Source: Chitinophagaceae bacterium (GTDB lineage: Bacteria > Bacteroidota > Bacteroidia > Chitinophagales > Chitinophagaceae). From it: a stretch of 6,923 nt of DNA. The position numbers were made by a program, and so were the translations under genes. Positions within the stretch are counted from its first letter, which is position 1; the number at the start of each line of letters is the position of its first letter. The stretch is taken from the NCBI GenBank assembly GCA_003534175.1, contig DPFD01000213.1:1-6923 (forward strand). The letters are read 5' to 3'. Under the pieces are notes generated by a model, which saw nothing but the letters and a program-made list of their open reading frames with translations, did no database searches and was not told the DNA's origin. This document shows positions 5,701 to 6,923 of this stretch, one piece after another.

Positions 5701-6318
5701 ATGGAAATACTACAGAAATATTTTGCTGACTTCACCCCCAGGCAAAACGAACAGTTTAAAAACCTGCTGCCCATCTACACGGAATGGAATGCGAAGATCA
5801 ATGTCATCAGCCGTAAAGACATGGATCACTTTTATCTCCACCATGTGCTGCATTCTCTTTCCATTGCCGCCCAGTTTGAATTCAATGCAGGTGATGAAGT
5901 GATGGACCTGGGCTGCGGCGGCGGATTCCCGGGTGTACCGCTGGCCATTTTTTTTCCGGATGTTGAATTCTATCTGGTAGACAGTATCCGAAAAAAACTC
6001 ACGGTAGTGGAAGAAGTTTGTAACACCCTCGACATCCGTAATGTAACGGTATCGCATACACGCGTTGAAGATATTAAGCACCGGAAGTTTGACACTGTAG
6101 TATCCCGGGCCGTGGCTCCCCTCGGGAATTTATGGCGTTGGAGCAGGCCCCTGCTCAAAAAGAAATCATCGCCTCATAACGGTTTGATATGCCTGAAGGG
6201 CGGCGACCTTGCACAGGAAATCATGGAGAGCGGATGCAAACCCTACATATGGGAGCTGGAACAGTTTTTCCATGAACCCTATTTCCAGCACAAATTCATG
6301 TTACACCAGCCCGCTTAA
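5701..6318 (+). CDS. rsmG: 16S rRNA (guanine-527 N7)-methyltransferase
   Basis: This 205-residue Rossmann-fold methyltransferase (RsmG/GidB) uses S-adenosylmethionine to methylate N7 of G527 in 16S rRNA in the cytoplasm; loss of the family in other bacteria gives low-level streptomycin resistance. The features are typical: WNAKINVISRKDMDHFYLHH (29-48), the cofactor loop VMDLGCGGGFPGVPLAI (67-83), the acidic end of the next strand at LVDS (92-95), RVEDI (121-125) and VVSRAVAPL (133-141). The length is normal for the family. The ATG begins immediately after the glycosyltransferase TAA (GTAAATGG) with no Shine-Dalgarno, so coupling by termination-reinitiation is likely. Its own TAA (6316-6318) is four bases from the stop of the convergent peptidase gene, leaving no room for a separate terminator. 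Confidence 0.95.
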   Translation: MEILQKYFADFTPRQNEQFKNLLPIYTEWNAKINVISRKDMDHFYLHHVLHSLSIAAQFEFNAGDEVMDLGCGGGFPGVPLAIFFPDVEFYLVDSIRKKLTVVEEVCNTLDIRNVTVSHTRVEDIKHRKFDTVVSRAVAPLGNLWRWSRPLLKKKSSPHNGLICLKGGDLAQEIMESGCKPYIWELEQFFHEPYFQHKFMLHQPA

Positions 6319-6322
6319 CCCG

Positions 6323-6923
6323 TTACCAATTCAACGTTAACTGATTGTTCCGGTGCTCCACATCGGCCATGCGTTTGGAAGGGTCAATCTCTATGGAATG
6401 GATCTGCCGCAATCCCATGGTGGCAGAGAATGTGTACTGAGGATGCGTCCACAACCAGGGTGTTTCCACAACCGGTTTGCCATGCCCTGCTTCTGGCTTT
6501 TTGGCTCCATACATCAGATTCAACGGGATGTAATGCCATGACACGGTGCTGTCCTGATACGTGATTTTCACATCTATAGGCATGGGCATTTGCCCTACGC
6601 GTGCCAGCCGTATACGCGCTTTACCCTGCTCCTCCCACAAACTGTCGATACCATAATCAATGGTTTGGGTTGTGCCGGCCCATAAATCTTTATACCAGTT
6701 CAGTTCCAGGTTACTCACGCTGCGGGCTACCCGCATAAAATCATTGGCATCGGGATGCTTGAATGTAAAGCGTTTGTAAAACTCCAGCAGTATTTTATCG
6801 CGCACGGCATCGCCCACTATATAACCAAGCTGCGACAGGAAAATTTCACCTTTAGAGTATGAAGCTATGGCGTATGCAAAATTGGTATTGAAATGATCGG
6901 CATGGGTGGTGAGCGGCTCTTCA
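6323..6923 (-). CDS. M1 family metallopeptidase, C-terminal part (5' end outside window)
   Basis: The minus-strand frame is open to the right edge (first full codon at 6922) and gives 199 residues. The visible part starts just after the zinc site. ASYSKGEIFLSQLGYIVGD (20-38 of the visible part) contains the conserved Tyr of the M1 family (Tyr22 here) that stabilises the transition state, as in the SYSKG motif of aminopeptidase N. The helical domain follows with KHPDANDFMRVA (55-66) and LNWYKDLW (74-81). A beta region with MPMPIDVKITYQD (112-124) comes next, then a tail IHSIEIDPSKRMADVEHRNN (174-193) typical of Bacteroidetes M1 proteins. The HExxH motif and signal peptide lie beyond the window. 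M1 proteins of this type are usually exported; the substrate is unknown. Confidence 0.9.
   Translation of the reverse strand, partial: EEPLTTHADHFNTNFAYAIASYSKGEIFLSQLGYIVGDAVRDKILLEFYKRFTFKHPDANDFMRVARSVSNLELNWYKDLWAGTTQTIDYGIDSLWEEQGKARIRLARVGQMPMPIDVKITYQDSTVSWHYIPLNLMYGAKKPEAGHGKPVVETPWLWTHPQYTFSATMGLRQIHSIEIDPSKRMADVEHRNNQLTLNW

Noticed and set aside
5710..6081. 123-residue minus-strand frame inside rsmG, and similar antisense frames in the SRAP, tgt and glycosyltransferase genes
   Set aside because: They lie wholly within strongly supported genes on the other strand and their translations show no domain, signal peptide or sensible composition.
1..6923. A novel multi-gene defence, mobile or biosynthetic system
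   Set aside because: Gene identities are mostly housekeeping or envelope functions in several separate transcripts. No transposase, integrase, nuclease-effector pair, toxin-antitoxin pair, direct repeats or spacer arrays were seen.

Overview
The window looks like ordinary chromosome from a Bacteroidetes (Bacteroidota) bacterium, possibly of the Chitinophaga/Sphingobacteria side. This rests on two perfect TAnnTTTG promoter boxes, the near absence of Shine-Dalgarno sequences in front of genes, the style of the secreted OmpA-like, lipoprotein and M1 peptidase proteins, and a queuosine tRNA-guanine transglycosylase (Tgt) of the Bacteroides type. There are no transposases, tRNAs, rRNAs, CRISPR arrays or phage genes. 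The genus cannot be fixed from the sequence alone.

Layout, left to right. (1) Positions 1-319 hold the 3' end of an unrecognised, probably exported, Thr/Ser-rich protein, followed by a good intrinsic terminator. (2) Positions 404-1836 hold a likely two-gene plus-strand unit: an SRAP/YedK-type protein that crosslinks to abasic sites in single-stranded DNA, then a six-helix membrane protein of the Pr6Pr type. (3) After about 200 non-coding bases comes a small lipoprotein gene (2041-2514) from a family often mislabelled as KDO-8-phosphate synthase. (4) An OmpA-family protein (2593-3291, minus) converges on it, and the short gap carries nested inverted repeats that include both stop codons. (5) tgt (3343-4482, minus) lies upstream of the OmpA gene in the same direction. 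(6) Divergent from tgt is a plus-strand pair, a membrane-anchored family 2 glycosyltransferase (4567-5700) and rsmG (5701-6318), with stop and start codons abutting. (7) An M1-family metallopeptidase (minus, C-terminal part only) enters from the right edge and ends 4 bases from the rsmG stop.

Functionally this is a mix of RNA modification (Tgt on the tRNA anticodon, RsmG on 16S rRNA), DNA damage tolerance (SRAP) and cell-envelope proteins (OmpA-like, lipoprotein, glycosyltransferase, Pr6Pr). The genes do not form one obvious pathway.

I do not see an undescribed system. The points most worth a second look are the loss of all three zinc-ligand cysteines in Tgt, the back-to-back promoters between tgt and the glycosyltransferase with an apparently leaderless glycosyltransferase mRNA, a Thr/His pair in the Pr6Pr protein that resembles the AIG1/ADTRP hydrolases, and the very tight convergent gene ends.
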